In this document: in pieces, positions 11,760 to 22,123 of the stretch
Layout: each line of letters begins with the position of its first letter
How positions within the stretch are numbered: position 1 is the first letter of the stretch
Source of the DNA: Cristatella mucedo
Taxonomy: Eukaryota; Bryozoa; Phylactolaemata; Cristatellidae
Assembly (NCBI GenBank): GCA_009760855.2
Contig: WPIO01000071.1
Span: 45,001 to 109,000, forward strand
Direction: 5' to 3'
Length of the DNA stretch: 64,000 nt
Translations under genes and position numbers: made by a program
Notes under the pieces: model-generated
The model's input: the letters and a program-made list of their open reading frames with translations, nothing else
The model's database searches: none
Told to the model about the DNA's origin: nothing

Positions 11760-12070
11760 GTGCAGTAAATGCGTCATGCAAAGAAAATGTCGAGTCAGTT
11801 ATCATTATTATTAAGAAGTTATTAAGTCGTAATATAATTTATTATTATGAATAATAATTACCAATATTAAAATAATATTGAATCATATTATAATTTATTA
11901 TTCTTAAATTATGCGCCGGACGTACCTGTAATTAATAGAATGATTAGAAGTCTGATGCAAAACTGCACAGCTTTTAGCAGGCCACTCGTTAAGAAGAAAC
12001 ATCTTTTTAATCTGTTGAAATTAGTCTTCGTCTGTTGAAAAACCGTCCAAACCCTAGATACTTCGTTCCA
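11760..12070. other. AT-rich 3' flank of copy B
   Basis: An AT-rich stretch (about 11800-11930) followed by unremarkable sequence. No gene is seen. Confidence 0.5.
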
Positions 12071-12076
12071 TTTATT
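12071..12076 (-). promoter_or_regulatory. Candidate poly(A) signal of copy B
   Basis: AATAAA on the minus strand, 57 bases past the stop codon of copy B (12133-12135). Position and strand fit a cleavage/polyadenylation signal. The hexamer alone is weak evidence. Confidence 0.45.
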
Positions 12077-12132
12077 AGAATTTTAAAGAAAATCTGTTCA
12101 ATGCAGTTCTCCGCCGACCGTTTTTCTGCTTT

Positions 12133-13320
12133 TCACGCACCCGCTGGACAGCGGAGAGCGTCCTTGTCCCCCTTTTCACTTCGCTCGATGTAAAACATGT
12201 CTTCGGCGAATCGATAGCCGTCGCTGTGAAAACCCCAAATGTTTGTCACCAATATCGTCAGCAGGCTCTGATCGAATCTGTGGCACTTGCCGAAGTCGTT
12301 GATGCTCCGCCCCCACTGACAAGGCTCGGATACCATTATAGGAGCGATGCAGCGATGGTCGAGCGCGCACGCGTAGAACCAGAACAGGAAAGTGGAGAAG
12401 AGCTCTCGCGTGTTGGCGACGAGAAATGACGCTCCCGTCGCCGTCGTCGTGTGCTTCAAGCTCTCGTCGTCCACGGCAACGTAAAAGAACATCTGGGGGA
12501 ACGTCGCCGCCCAAACGGAATGCTCATAATCGCGGAACATGACCATGCCGTGCCGCTCTTTCAGAAGAGACAGAACGCGATCGATATTCGAGGATGTGAA
12601 GCGTACCGAGGCGTCCACCCACCACAGGATCGGAGTGGACTCGCTAAACGACTCCATGACGACGAGCGGCTTGAAGGCGTACGTCATCAGCGTCGCCACG
12701 TGCTTCGGGTACTTGGAGAAATCGAAGCGCTTGTAGGTCACTCTGCAGAGCGTCTTGAGAGTAGCGACTTGCTCGGCGGTGAGTCCGAGGTCCCAGTAGA
12801 TGATCTGGTTATCTGGAAAGAACTTTTGTATGCTCTTCACTTGCACGAGAGTCTCCGTGAAATGATCGGCGCTTGCGGCAGTGATGAAGGAGAGAGAACG
12901 CAGAAGGTCAAGGTTGCGTAGATCGACAGTGCTCTCGGACGACGCGAACGCCGCTTTGACGAGTCGCAAGGGAAGACGCAGAGGCTTCGGCGCCGTGCGA
13001 CACACGGTTTTGGGCTCCGTTCCCGAGGCACCCCTGCTGCCGATGCCGTCGCAGCAAGCCGTGTGCGTGACCTCGACGACGTCTTCGCCGTCGCCTGCGG
13101 TCAAGGTCAGGTCGCCGACGGCAGGAAGCGTGTCGTTGCAGACGGCCGGAAATCCGGGGAAGCTCATGTTGAACGCCACGGTCGGCGTCCGGTGATCTCG
13201 CCGCGCCACTTCGCTCTCCGGTCTGACTAGAAGCAGGCCGATCGCCAGTATCAATGCGAAGAGGAAGATGGCCGCCTTCACTGCCGGCGTTCTCCATCCT
13301 AATCTCTTGCACCCCGTCAT
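12133..13320 (-). CDS. DUF1647-like type II membrane protein, copy B
   Basis: An intact single-exon frame of 395 codons from the Met conserved with copy C (MTGCKRLG). An in-frame ATG at 13378-13380 would add 20 residues. Residues 1-15 are basic and about 16-32 are the signal anchor (AIFLFALILAIGLLLV). The stem has sequons NMS and NDT. The lumenal domain shows FITAAS, YWDLGLT, WWVDASVRF, GASFLVANTRELF and CHRFDQSL, with paired cysteines (HTACCD, ACALDHRC). It is probably a Golgi-resident glycosyltransferase-like enzyme of unknown reaction. It is near-identical to copy C; the C-terminus differs (CPAGA here, CPSGEGHH in C). A candidate poly(A) signal follows. Confidence 0.88.
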   Translation of the reverse strand: MTGCKRLGWRTPAVKAAIFLFALILAIGLLLVRPESEVARRDHRTPTVAFNMSFPGFPAVCNDTLPAVGDLTLTAGDGEDVVEVTHTACCDGIGSRGASGTEPKTVCRTAPKPLRLPLRLVKAAFASSESTVDLRNLDLLRSLSFITAASADHFTETLVQVKSIQKFFPDNQIIYWDLGLTAEQVATLKTLCRVTYKRFDFSKYPKHVATLMTYAFKPLVVMESFSESTPILWWVDASVRFTSSNIDRVLSLLKERHGMVMFRDYEHSVWAATFPQMFFYVAVDDESLKHTTTATGASFLVANTRELFSTFLFWFYACALDHRCIAPIMVSEPCQWGRSINDFGKCHRFDQSLLTILVTNIWGFHSDGYRFAEDMFYIERSEKGDKDALRCPAGA

Positions 13321-13590
13321 GCCCAGATCTGAAAGCACGAGCGAGAGCCAAATTCTAGAGCGACGCTGCCACGGTAGCACTCGCGGCGAGCAGCGATCGC
13401 CGCGAAACGATCAGCGACATCTGGCGGCGCCAATCGATCGTGAAATGCGTTCACGATCTTGGCGTCGCGACGCCAAAGTGACCTTTTCCTTGACGACGGC
13501 TGCAGCGCCGCACTTGGGCCGGCCTACAGTCAGCGGCGTGCCGGCTCAAAATGTCCATGGCCTGCTTAGTTGCAAAAAATTAAAAATATA
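13321..13590. other. 5' flank of copy B
   Basis: Upstream region of gene B. It resembles the 5' flank of copy C close to the start but lacks the (CAG)27 expansion found there. No promoter motif could be supported. Confidence 0.45.
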
Positions 13591-13728
13591 TTTCATGTTT
13601 ATAGCGCCATAAAAGATTTGAATCGTCTCTATCGAGGCGCTTCGCATATTCCACGGGGCTGGAGTCGGCGACCTCGGCTGTCATAGGCGATTGATTGATT
13701 ATCTTGACCGCTGTGCTTAATCAGGCCT
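13591..13728 (-). mobile_element. Diverged tRNA-derived SINE, family 2
   Basis: It keeps the tail (ATAGCGCC...GAGGCGCTTCGCATAT on the plus strand) and the order of parts of family 2, but the A and B boxes are eroded. It is an old copy. Confidence 0.6.
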
Positions 13729-14415
13729 AAGCATATCGCAGCAAAACTGGTGCGTCCATTCGTGACATCCGTCTTGACTTTCTTAACTACACGCGGGTCT
13801 TACCACCGGTGCAATAGGACGCCTACTGTAGAGAAAAATAAGCCAGGCTAGCGAGTCGTGATCGTCGCACTTTCGACGTCACTCCTTAGTGACTTTCACT
13901 GGCTCGCCGTCAACTAGAGCATTGGTGGAATCCGCCGATGAGTGGATCGGTTCTAGTAGATCGGTTTCGTCGGATTGATCGATTAAACGATCGATTGATT
14001 GATCATTTGATCAATAGATCGATTGATTGGTCGATTAATTTATCGGCGGAAGTCGCTCATTTTTAGGTATCTCTGTTCTCTGGCTGAGGCCCAATCTTAG
14101 GGAGCCACTTTCTTAAGTGGCGATGCATCGTTAGATTATTTATATTCCTATTATATCGGATACTAGATTATTTTTTATTTCTCATAAGGCTGTGCATCAA
14201 GTCAAACAGTTTTCCGACTTCAATCGCGTACGCGCACGCGAGCAGCCGCAAATCTGCTTGCCTGCTACTACGGTTCCTATGACTCGCGAGCGCTTAAAGC
14301 CTGAAACTCAATGCCGACTGCTGTCGCAACATCCCCAGACTTGACGTTGGAAAAGTAGGTAAGAAGCCTACGATATCTATTATATCTCCGATATTATATC
14401 TATTATATCTCCGGT

Positions 14416-14417
<2 letters not shown>
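13729..14417. other. Spacer with GATT/GATC-rich patch
   Basis: A cluster of GATTGATC-like words at about 13970-14045. Otherwise no gene or repeat is recognised. Confidence 0.4.
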
Positions 14418-14506
<89 letters not shown>

Positions 14507-14508
14507 TA
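14418..14508. repeat. (AT)n microsatellite
   Basis: Uninterrupted AT dinucleotides for about 90 bases. Confidence 0.95.
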
Positions 14509-14929
14509 TTTATATAACATTTGTCCAGATTTATTGCCGATCTATTATATCTCCGATAGCTCCTTCGCCGCCCGTCGGCGTGAACTGTCCTCCTCTGCTC
14601 GACCACATTCGAGCTGAAACTTTGCAAGTAGCCACTACATACTGAATTCGTTGCACCCAGCGAAAGTAAAGTCCCCAGACTGAGACTGTTTCTCAAAGAT
14701 CACAACATTAGTTTCCTGGCATAGTTATTATAAAGTTATTTCGCATAATTTGGATAATTAGTATCCCGATAATAATTATTATTATATTACACATCATACT
14801 TATAATTAATCTCATTATTACTATTACTATTAATATTTTTAAGACTGCTACATGGCATAATTATTAAATAATTTTGTACAATTATTATTACACTACTTCC
14901 GAATCTCAGCCACCGGCGGCGGCGGCAGA
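14509..14929. other. AT-rich spacer, nothing recognised
   Basis: AT-rich non-coding sequence between the (AT)n tract and dispersed repeat R3. Confidence 0.4.
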
Positions 14930-15690
14930 GATTCTGCTCAGCGACAGCTACGCCGCACAGGGCAGGCGAGCTTAAGTCAGTCGCATGATTTTTGGCGCCA
15001 AACTAATCGCATCGAACATTTCCGCCCCGTTCGCCGAGTGGCTTCTTTTGTCGGCGGAGGCGCCGGACGGGTATCCGCCCTATGTGAAGACGATCGGCGC
15101 GGCAGTGTACCTACGCGGCATGCAAGGGTCACGAGGTTTTTGAGGTTTTGGAACTTTGTACTACGGTTCGCCACTGAAGGATGGAGGTGAGGGCATCGGT
15201 AGACGGCAGACAGAAGAGAAACCGTCTGCCAACGAGCCCAAACGGTGGGAGAAAATTTCACGAGATATTCCGCGAGGCGCTGGACGCGCACCCGCGCACC
15301 TGCGGACGAGATCGGCGGCGGCGGTAACTCTTCCGCCTTAAATCGGCTGCGCCTTAAATCCCCTCCAGCCTTTGCGCGAGCATATCCGGGGCTTCTCCTC
15401 ATCTGTGTGGGCGGATCTGGGAGTGATCTGTCGCCCTATCGCACGTGCAAGACGGAGCCGATAGCGCCGAGCCATCGGACGCGAGCCCGAGTCTGTGCTC
15501 GGCGAGGCGGGAACTCCAGCGCGCGCGCGCGCTCCGCGGGCGACCAGAGAGGACCGCCGGGATGGAAAGACAGTGGACGTCACTGGGCGTTCGCCGCCGG
15601 ACGCGCTCGCCGGCTCTCGAGGCTTTGAGGCGCTCCGCGAATTATCTCGGTGTTACTCGAGGGCTCATCGTCGATTGACGGTCAGCTGAC
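14930..15690. repeat. Dispersed repeat R3, copy in B-C interval
   Basis: It shares a chain of blocks (TCTGCTCAGCGAC, TTTCCGCCCCG.TCGCCGAG, GACGGA.CCGATAGCG, GGACCGCCGGGA.GGA.AGACAG, GGCTCTCGAGGC, TCGACGGTCAGCTGAC) with 23815-25210, 33290-33870 and 60505-60935. It is GC-rich. Its class is unknown and no protein is recognisable in it. Confidence 0.7.
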
Positions 15691-15799
15691 TCTGTCTGTC
15701 TGTCTGTCTGTCTGTCTGCCTGTCTCTCTCCCTCTCTCTGTCTCTCTCTGGAATGCTCCGCCTTCTCTTCTGTGGGACACTCCGCTCTCTCTGGGATAC

Positions 15800-15861
<62 letters not shown>

Positions 15862-16200
15862 CTCTGTCTCTCCCTCTCTCTCTCTGCCTCTCTGTCTCTC
15901 CCTCTCTCTCTCCTTCTCTCTCTGGAATGCTCCGCCTTCTCTTCTGTGGGACACTCCGCTCTCTCTGGGATACTCCGCTCTCTCTCTCTCTCTCTCTCCC
16001 TGCCTCTCTGTCTCTCCCTCTCTCTCTCCTTCTCTCTCTGGAATGCTCCGCCTTCTCTTCTGTGGGACACTCCGCTCTCTCTGGGATACTCCACTCTCTC
16101 TCTCTATCTCTCTCTCTGCCTCTCTCTCTCTCCCTCTCTCTGTCTCTCTCTGGAGTCCGCCTTCTCTTCTGTGGGACACTCCGCTCTCTCTGGGATACTC

Positions 16201-16298
<98 letters not shown>

Positions 16299-16330
16299 GA
16301 CACTCCGCTTTCTCTGGGACTCTCCGCTCT
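15691..16330. repeat. (CT)n tract with a higher-order repeat
   Basis: CT runs are punctuated by four copies of a unit containing CCGCCTTCTCTTCTGTGGGACACTCCGCTCTCTCTGGGATACTCC, starting near 15758, 15940, 16049 and 16157. Open frames on both strands through it are compositional artefacts. Confidence 0.9.
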
Positions 16331-16470
16331 CTTAGGACGCTCCGCTCTCTTGGGACAATCCGTTCTCGCTCGGGCGCTTCTCTCTTTCTGGGACACTCGG
16401 TCGCTCCACTCTCGCTTGGACGCTATCCACTCTCGCACGAATGCTCCGCTCTCACTCTTGCGCCACTTAC
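16331..16470. repeat. Imperfect minisatellite (CGCTCYGCTCTC-like)
   Basis: Decayed units such as GGACGCTCCGCTCTCTTGGGAC. A similar array lies in the paralogous position at 48376-48585. Confidence 0.6.
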
Positions 16471-17302
16471 CTCAGCGATCGCTCTCCGCCGCTACCGCCC
16501 TGCCGTTGCTCCGGACGTGCAACCGACTGCAGGCAGCCGCCTCTCCGCGAATGGCGCCTCCTCTCCGGATCCCCGCCGCCGCCAGAGGCTTAATGAATGT
16601 GACCGCTAAGCTGTAAGCCGTGACGAAATCTAAAAGCGTGAAATCGCTACCGTGGCGGAAAAAAGCGGCCGCAGGTCGCTGAGTGACTAGAAGGTTCGCG
16701 GCACATAGCCGGATCGCGGCATCGCGGCCGCCAAGCAGAGCACCGCGCGGCGGCCGCGACGCTCGATGTAGAGCGGCCAGGCGAGCCAGAACCAACTGCG
16801 AGTTTGCAGCCGAGTTTGGCCGCACCGCGACCACTTTCTGCGTTTCTTCGGCGCACCGCACCTTCCATACCGTAAAGGGGCGTGGCTTGACTGGCTCTTT
16901 ACTCACCGCCGCCGCCGCTCTTGGCTGACATTCGTAGTCGAAGGAGAAGAGTGAAGAGATCAGAAGAGATCAGAAGAGGTCAGAAGAGGTCAAAGGCCGA
17001 CAGGCCGACGGCAGGCAGCGGTGGTAGAGCGTCCGCTCAGCTCAGGCGGCAGGAGAGAGCGGAAGTGCCCTTCGTTCGCCACGCCAAGGCGGACGTTTGG
17101 TCAAGCGCAGCTGACCTTTGACCTGGGCCGACTTCACCGACAAGCAAACGACCAGTTGCGTAGCTAATTGTGCAGCATCCGCCGCGGGCGTAGATCACGC
17201 GAGAAAGTGCAGCCTGGACGCAAGCTCCAGCAGAAATATATACGTTTCATAAATATATATATATATATATATATATATCATATGAAATTATAGTAACTAT
17301 AG

Positions 17303-17333
<31 letters not shown>

Positions 17334-18610
17334 TATATATTTCCTCCGGTCGCCGGCTCTGCCAACGGCAGCTGATCTCAGTGGCGTCCGCAAACTCACA
17401 ACTGAACTCAAAGCGCCTCAGTTGCAGTTATCCCCCCTGCGCTCCACCGAGTTGCTTCTGTCACCCCTCCTCCTTGTGCTGTGATGCATCTTCTAACACG
17501 TCCGTATCCCTAGACAACAGCGTCCACACTCACCATAAATGTCATCGCACCGTAAACTTGCCGGAATGCGATCAACATAGCCAAAGGGCCCACAGCCTGC
17601 CGGCATCACGAATTCCAAAGCAGTCAACGGCATAGGGACCGTTTACCAGCCACATGCGCGGCGAGTACGTTTTGAGTCAATCGGAACTAAATTACGGTAG
17701 CTAAGACAGCTGCTGGCTTCCAATTGAATAGAACGAGCAGATCAATTCAAAGTTCTAGAACGCCACCGTTAGTTTGATCAGCAATGCCACGGCAGAAAAA
17801 GTGGCAGCACGTTGGCTGTAGCAATGCCAATGCAAGCATGGGAGCAAGCCGGTGCTTTGAGCAATCAGTCACGTCGGCTGCGTCAAGCTCGAAGGACGTC
17901 GTCCTAAGCGCGCTTCGCGGGTGCGCTACGGAAATCGAATCAAACTCGCCGTTTTCAATTTTCCGCCAAATTTTCAGTCGTCGGTGGCTGTAATGGTACC
18001 AAGATAGGGCCTAGCCGCCGTTGATAGCTAAGCACTAAGTGAGAGGACTGACATGTTTTTTCAGTGATTGATGGTGGCACGTGATCCGATGGTGCTTGGT
18101 CAGTCGGTCGTGGCGGCAGCAGGCTGCAAATGCGGCAGATAATGACAGAAAATTTCAGGTGAAATGGTGTGATTGTGCATCAGCCACGTGTAGCCAACAC
18201 GAGCACTTCCGGTGGCCGGGGCGACGGTTAACTCCGGGTGGCGTTTGTCTGTAGCTACCGGTCAATGCAGCTCGATGCGGCTCGATCCAGCGACTGGGCT
18301 CGATGCGGGATCGATTTGAGCGCGTCTCGAAACGCGAACGGCGAGAGATTTCCTACTGACGCCGATCAGCAGACGTCAAGTGCTCGCGTAGAGGCGAAAC
18401 GTCAGACAGAAACCGACTAAGCGGCGAGTCGTGACTCGGCCGCCGGGAGTCCAAAATCCCGAGTGAAGAGCGTAAGCGACGGCTTCGGTCGGGACCTGAC
18501 AGGCAGCGCAAGTAGTCGATGGAAAAGTTTGGAGTGATTAAGGGGTAGCTTTCTGGGCGGCATTGCAGCTGCGTCACCGCGTCGTAGGCGAGCACAGCCT
18601 TTATCGTCTA
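16471..18610. repeat. Spacer block paralogous to 48585-51975
   Basis: Three successive stretches match the E-F interval in the same order: 16471-16880 with 48585-49000; 16940-17640 with 50470-51185 (including an internal (AT)n at 17250-17330); and about 17750-18600 with 51321-51975. No gene is recognised inside. This is duplicated intergenic DNA of the gene array. Confidence 0.7.
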
Positions 18611-19123
18611 CTGCCAGTAGGAAGTGGCTCACTACAGGACTCGCTGCGTGTCGGCCGAACGAGGCGTAAGCAAAGGTTATCAAGTTTTTGAGGTCTTGGA
18701 ACTCTGTACTACGGTTAGCAACTGCTGGATAGAGGCGAAGAGGTCAGAGGTCAGGCCGGCAGAAAAGGAAAGCGTCGGCTGAGCCCAAACGGTGGGAGAG
18801 AACGATTTTCACCCGCTATTTGCGTGGCAAGGCCACGGATCGGGCCAGGCTGACCCGTACTGCACTGATCTCCCAGATAGTCAAACAATTGCGGTTGTTG
18901 CACTCGTGCATGTCTAATGGTCTCCGGTTACTGAGAGACAGCCACAGCTCACCACAAGGCTTGGCACAGCTGGGGGCCGGGGCGGGCACTCGTCACCCAA
19001 GCAGACTCTCTTTGATGTCAACGAGGTCTTCGCATGTGACGGTTCGAGAGCGAGGTGTGCGTGTGTTTGTGTGCGTGCGTGCGTGCGTGTGTGAGCGAGG
19101 CGTTGTCAAGTCATGCTAAACTA
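18611..19123. other. Spacer between duplicated block and SINE
   Basis: 18690-18830 resembles 15140-15290 (GGAACTCTGTACTACGGTT.GC.ACTG, CCCAAACGGTGGGAGA). A GTGCGTGCGTG-type simple repeat lies near 19060-19095. No gene is seen. Confidence 0.5.
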
Positions 19124-19288
19124 CTAGCTGATTTAACAGCCTCTCTTGTATAGCAACAGAAGAGCCTTTACGGCTATCGCGACCACTATCAGCAGCGATA
19201 AAGGATCGTCCACTGCGGGATTCGAACCCACGACCTCGGGACGACATTGTGAAAAGTAACCGCCTTAGCTAGCTAGTGTGCCATCACT
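19124..19288 (-). mobile_element. tRNA-derived SINE, family 1
   Basis: Copy with B box GGGTTCGAATCCCGC on the minus strand and a terminal AAATCAGCTAGTAG. The head has an extra CTAG. Confidence 0.85.
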
Positions 19289-19436
19289 ATTACCCACCAC
19301 ACACAGCTGGGGCCGGGGTAAGGCGCTCATCGTCAAATCAGCCCCTCTTGATGTCAAGTGTGTGTACGTGTTCGCGAGCGAGATGTGAGTGTGTGGGAGC
19401 GAGATGTGTTCGCTCGCGTGCACACGCTCGTGCGAG

Positions 19437-19445
19437 CTAGGTATG

Positions 19446-19487
<42 letters not shown>

Positions 19488-19500
19488 CGTGTGTGTGAGC
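19437..19500. repeat. (GT)n/(GTGC)n microsatellite
   Basis: Alternating GT with GC interruptions, read directly. Confidence 0.9.
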
Positions 19501-19740
19501 GAGGCGTAGTCAAATCATGCTCAGCATCCAACTAGGAGTTTATTGGCTACAATTTATTCGAAGATCCTGTAATGTAACTATCGGTTTAGATGCGATCGGG
19601 AGTCGTGGGCATCTGTTCCTCGTTTCTCTTTCTCTCAATCTAGATTGAATTCACCTCGAGTCGATCAGGCTCCCTGAATGGATTGGTTACAATGTATGGA
19701 CTTCCTCGCCAGGCCACTGATCTGATCAGCAATGCCCACT
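19498..19740. repeat. Dispersed repeat R2, copy 1
   Basis: It matches 26545-26785: GCGAGGCGTAGTCAAA, GGCATCCAACT.GG.GTTTATTGGCT, AGTCGTGGG, CTGTTCCTCGT.TCTCT, CCCTGAATGG.TT. The class is unknown; it may be the 3' end of a retroelement. Confidence 0.7.
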
Positions 19741-20105
19741 GCCTCATCGTGGTCGATCGGCAGTGGCCCTGACCCTGACCTTGGCCCATCGTCCATCCAT
19801 CACTACTTCGACCATGCAAGCATACTGATATGGCACCCTGCTGTTAGCCAGGTGTCGGAGGCAATCTTCACGGTAGGCCAACGCTCTAGCGACACTCACA
19901 CCACAACCTCAACTTAGGGCTGCAAACGGGCAGGATTGTGCCTGTACTTGGTTCCCAGCTGAGTTTGTCTTGGGCTCGAGGACAGTGTTACGCTTGAAAT
20001 TTGCTTTTATCCAACTAACACCGAACGAATTTGATGTGCCATATCCTACAGATTGCATTTTGTAGTTTTAGCATCTCCGTGACTTCTTTTTGTAAAAAAA
20101 AATCT
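19741..20105. other. Spacer, nothing recognised
   Basis: No coding or repeat signal is seen apart from a short poly(A) run near 20093. Confidence 0.4.
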
Positions 20106-20221
20106 TTCTGTAACTCCACAGAGATACAGAGACTGACGGTGTGCTGCAAAGGAGGGCTTTCTAAAACGCACTGAAAGCCTGAGCGACTTTCGGCACGCGG
20201 CATACGGTAGTAGACACCTGC
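20106..20221 (-). mobile_element. 3' tail fragment of LINE family 2
   Basis: TCTGTAACTCCACAGAGA, then CGACTTTCGGCACGC.GCATACGGTAG, matching the reverse complement of the end of the 62290-62990 copy. Confidence 0.6.
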
Positions 20222-20740
20222 GACAGCCCTCCGCACGACCTGTCGTAAATATGGGTAGTGTGACCGAGCAACAACCCTGCTGGCTCCAACGCCAAACACT
20301 CGATTCTCCTAAATCACGCCGGCCAAGCCCAGTCTACGCACACTAGACGGCTGCCGGCGTCGAGGGACCTCGCCCTCCCTCCCCACTCGTTGCACTCCTC
20401 CGGCAGCCCTTATATTCCGTGCACGCGCTGTTTTCTCACTTTCAAGCCATTGTTCGTTTCGAACCCGTCCGACAGCTGGCGGCAGTTTGTGGTAAATGGA
20501 TGCCCCCCTCCCCCTTCCCCCCAGATGCCGCTAATGCACGGACTTGGGCATGACATCACGTGGCATGACATCACGTGGCATGACATCACGTGGCATGACA
20601 TCACGTGGCATGACATCACGTGGCATGACATCACGTGGCATGACATCACGTGGCATGACATCACGTGGCATGACATCACGTGGGCATGACTGCCGAGTTG
20701 TCGTCTGCACTTCCACCGCTCAAGAGCCTGCGGCTGCATA
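20222..20740. repeat. Dispersed repeat R1, copy 2
   Basis: Second copy of the repeat at 10545-10930, with the same block order. It is longer because a 15-bp minisatellite has expanded inside it (20551-20686). Confidence 0.8.
20551..20686. repeat. 15-bp minisatellite, 9 units
   Basis: Nine head-to-tail units of TGACATCACGTGGCA; eight are perfect and the last has one extra G. Each unit contains CACGTG and TGACATCA. Because 15 is a multiple of 3 and the unit lacks stops in most frames, several frames read through (for example WHDIT repeats). These are not called as genes. Confidence 0.98.
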
Positions 20741-21417
20741 GGCAGGCCCCGTAGGGTTCCAGTGCTCGCTCCAGAGCTGCAGAGTCACGTTCCCTCGCAA
20801 CAACATACTTCATCTCACGTGACAAGCCGAAATCAAGTGGCTTAGCGGAATCGGAAGAGCAGCGGTTTGACTCGACCAACGTTCGGCCAAAAAACGTAAA
20901 ATAAAAAAAAATATCAATATGAAGTAATAAATAATAAGATATAAATAAAATTAAATGCAAAAATATAAAAAATGAAAAGGTCCAGATTAAATTTAAGCGT
21001 AGCAGACCGCATATAGCCGGCGTGACGTCATTTCGCGATTGACGCGCGATTTCAAGCTGAATACCTACCTGTTCCATACAGTCTTCGCTTGATTCGAGTA
21101 AATTTTCCCCTCGTGCGATTGCGATTTATGCAAGCGTGTATGTCGAGTCTAAGGGATGCGGTGACATGTTTGAGCGTAGCACACCGGTTGACCAGTTTTT
21201 ACCCCTACCGGCTTTGCTTGTCAGAGCACGATTTGTGAGTGCTACTAACCGACAGTCTGAAAAAATAGCGGCAGTGAATTTTTTATGTGCTTCCTTTTCA
21301 TTGTCGTAGCACGATTGTGGTGTGTTTTTGAAGCCACGTCAGAATTTATTGCGTTATAACTAACTGCTGCTTACTGCCTCTTTTCTCAGCTAGCTATTTT
21401 TCAAGCGCACAGCTATA
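20741..21417. other. 3' flank block of copy C
   Basis: 20995-21180 matches 54535-54720 (GACGTCATTTCGCGATTGAC, AGCTGAATACCT.C.TGTTCC, CAGTCT..GCTTG.TTC.AGTAAATT). It therefore belongs to the duplicated spacer shared by genes C and F. No gene is seen. Confidence 0.55.
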
Positions 21418-21419
21418 AA

Positions 21420-21450
<31 letters not shown>

Positions 21451-21952
21451 GCACTTGATAAAGCGCCCTCAGAGAACTTAATCTCTTTCTAGGTGCTTTA
21501 CATTTGCTGCAAAGTGATACGCAATAGAATAGTAAGTAAAATCATGCTTGAAAAACAAACAAAATGAATAACATGGTTAGGGGTTACATGCACTGGGTCA
21601 GCATGCAAATGTGGTTAGTGGCAGCATGAACAGTGTCAGCACGCATAAGCACATCGAGGACGAATCACAAGGACCCACTAAATGCTGTCCTAAATAGGTA
21701 TGTTTTCAAGTTTCTTTTAAATGTGGTCAGGTCAGGGGATGTTCTGATGCAGGTCGGGAGGGAGTTCCAGGCTGTGGGAGCATACGAGCTAAATGCACGG
21801 TCTCCAAAGGATTTAAGGTTTGTACGAGGTATTTCTAGACTGTTGGATTACGAAAAGCGAGTGGTACGATGCTTTGCCTGATGGGGTACTATATCTGAAA
21901 GATAGGCTGGAGCCATAGAATGAAGAGACCTAAAAGTGAGCGACAAAATATT
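21418..21952 (-). mobile_element. 5'-truncated L2-clade LINE
   Basis: It has an (AATA)n tail and the hairpin GCGCCCTCAGAGAACTTAATCTCTTTCTAGGTGC. On the minus strand it encodes the final part of the LINE ORF (…CLDKPS-type end decayed; SYAPTAWNSLPTC-like). It is short and interrupted. Confidence 0.8.
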
Positions 21953-22123
21953 GTAGTATGCCATGCGAAAACTTATGATTACATTACTACTACCAATCAC
22001 CGTTTTTCAGTATGGGTCATTTAAAATTAGTAAAAAATGCTTAAAATGACGAGAAGATAATATCCTGGTCTTAAATACGATACGCAAATTTAAACCAGCG
22101 AAAAATGCCTCCGCTGTACTGCT
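21953..22123. other. Immediate 3' flank of copy C
   Basis: TATGGGTCATTTAAAATTAGTAAAAAATGC, TGACGAGAAGATAATAT and AGCGAAAAATGCCTC are shared with the 3' flanks of copies E, F and G. This is conserved downstream sequence of the gene family, probably 3' UTR and flank. Confidence 0.6.

Noticed and set aside
15642-16616. Open frames up to about 320 codons in the (CT)n region
   Set aside because: Same artefact: Ser/Leu or Arg/Glu polymer with no independent domain.
20551-20686. Possible CRISPR array
   Set aside because: Units are directly adjacent with no spacers, and the context is animal DNA.
20410-20741. Apparent repeat proteins (WHDIT, MSCHV, RGMTS)
   Set aside because: All come from a 15-bp minisatellite readable in several frames on both strands.
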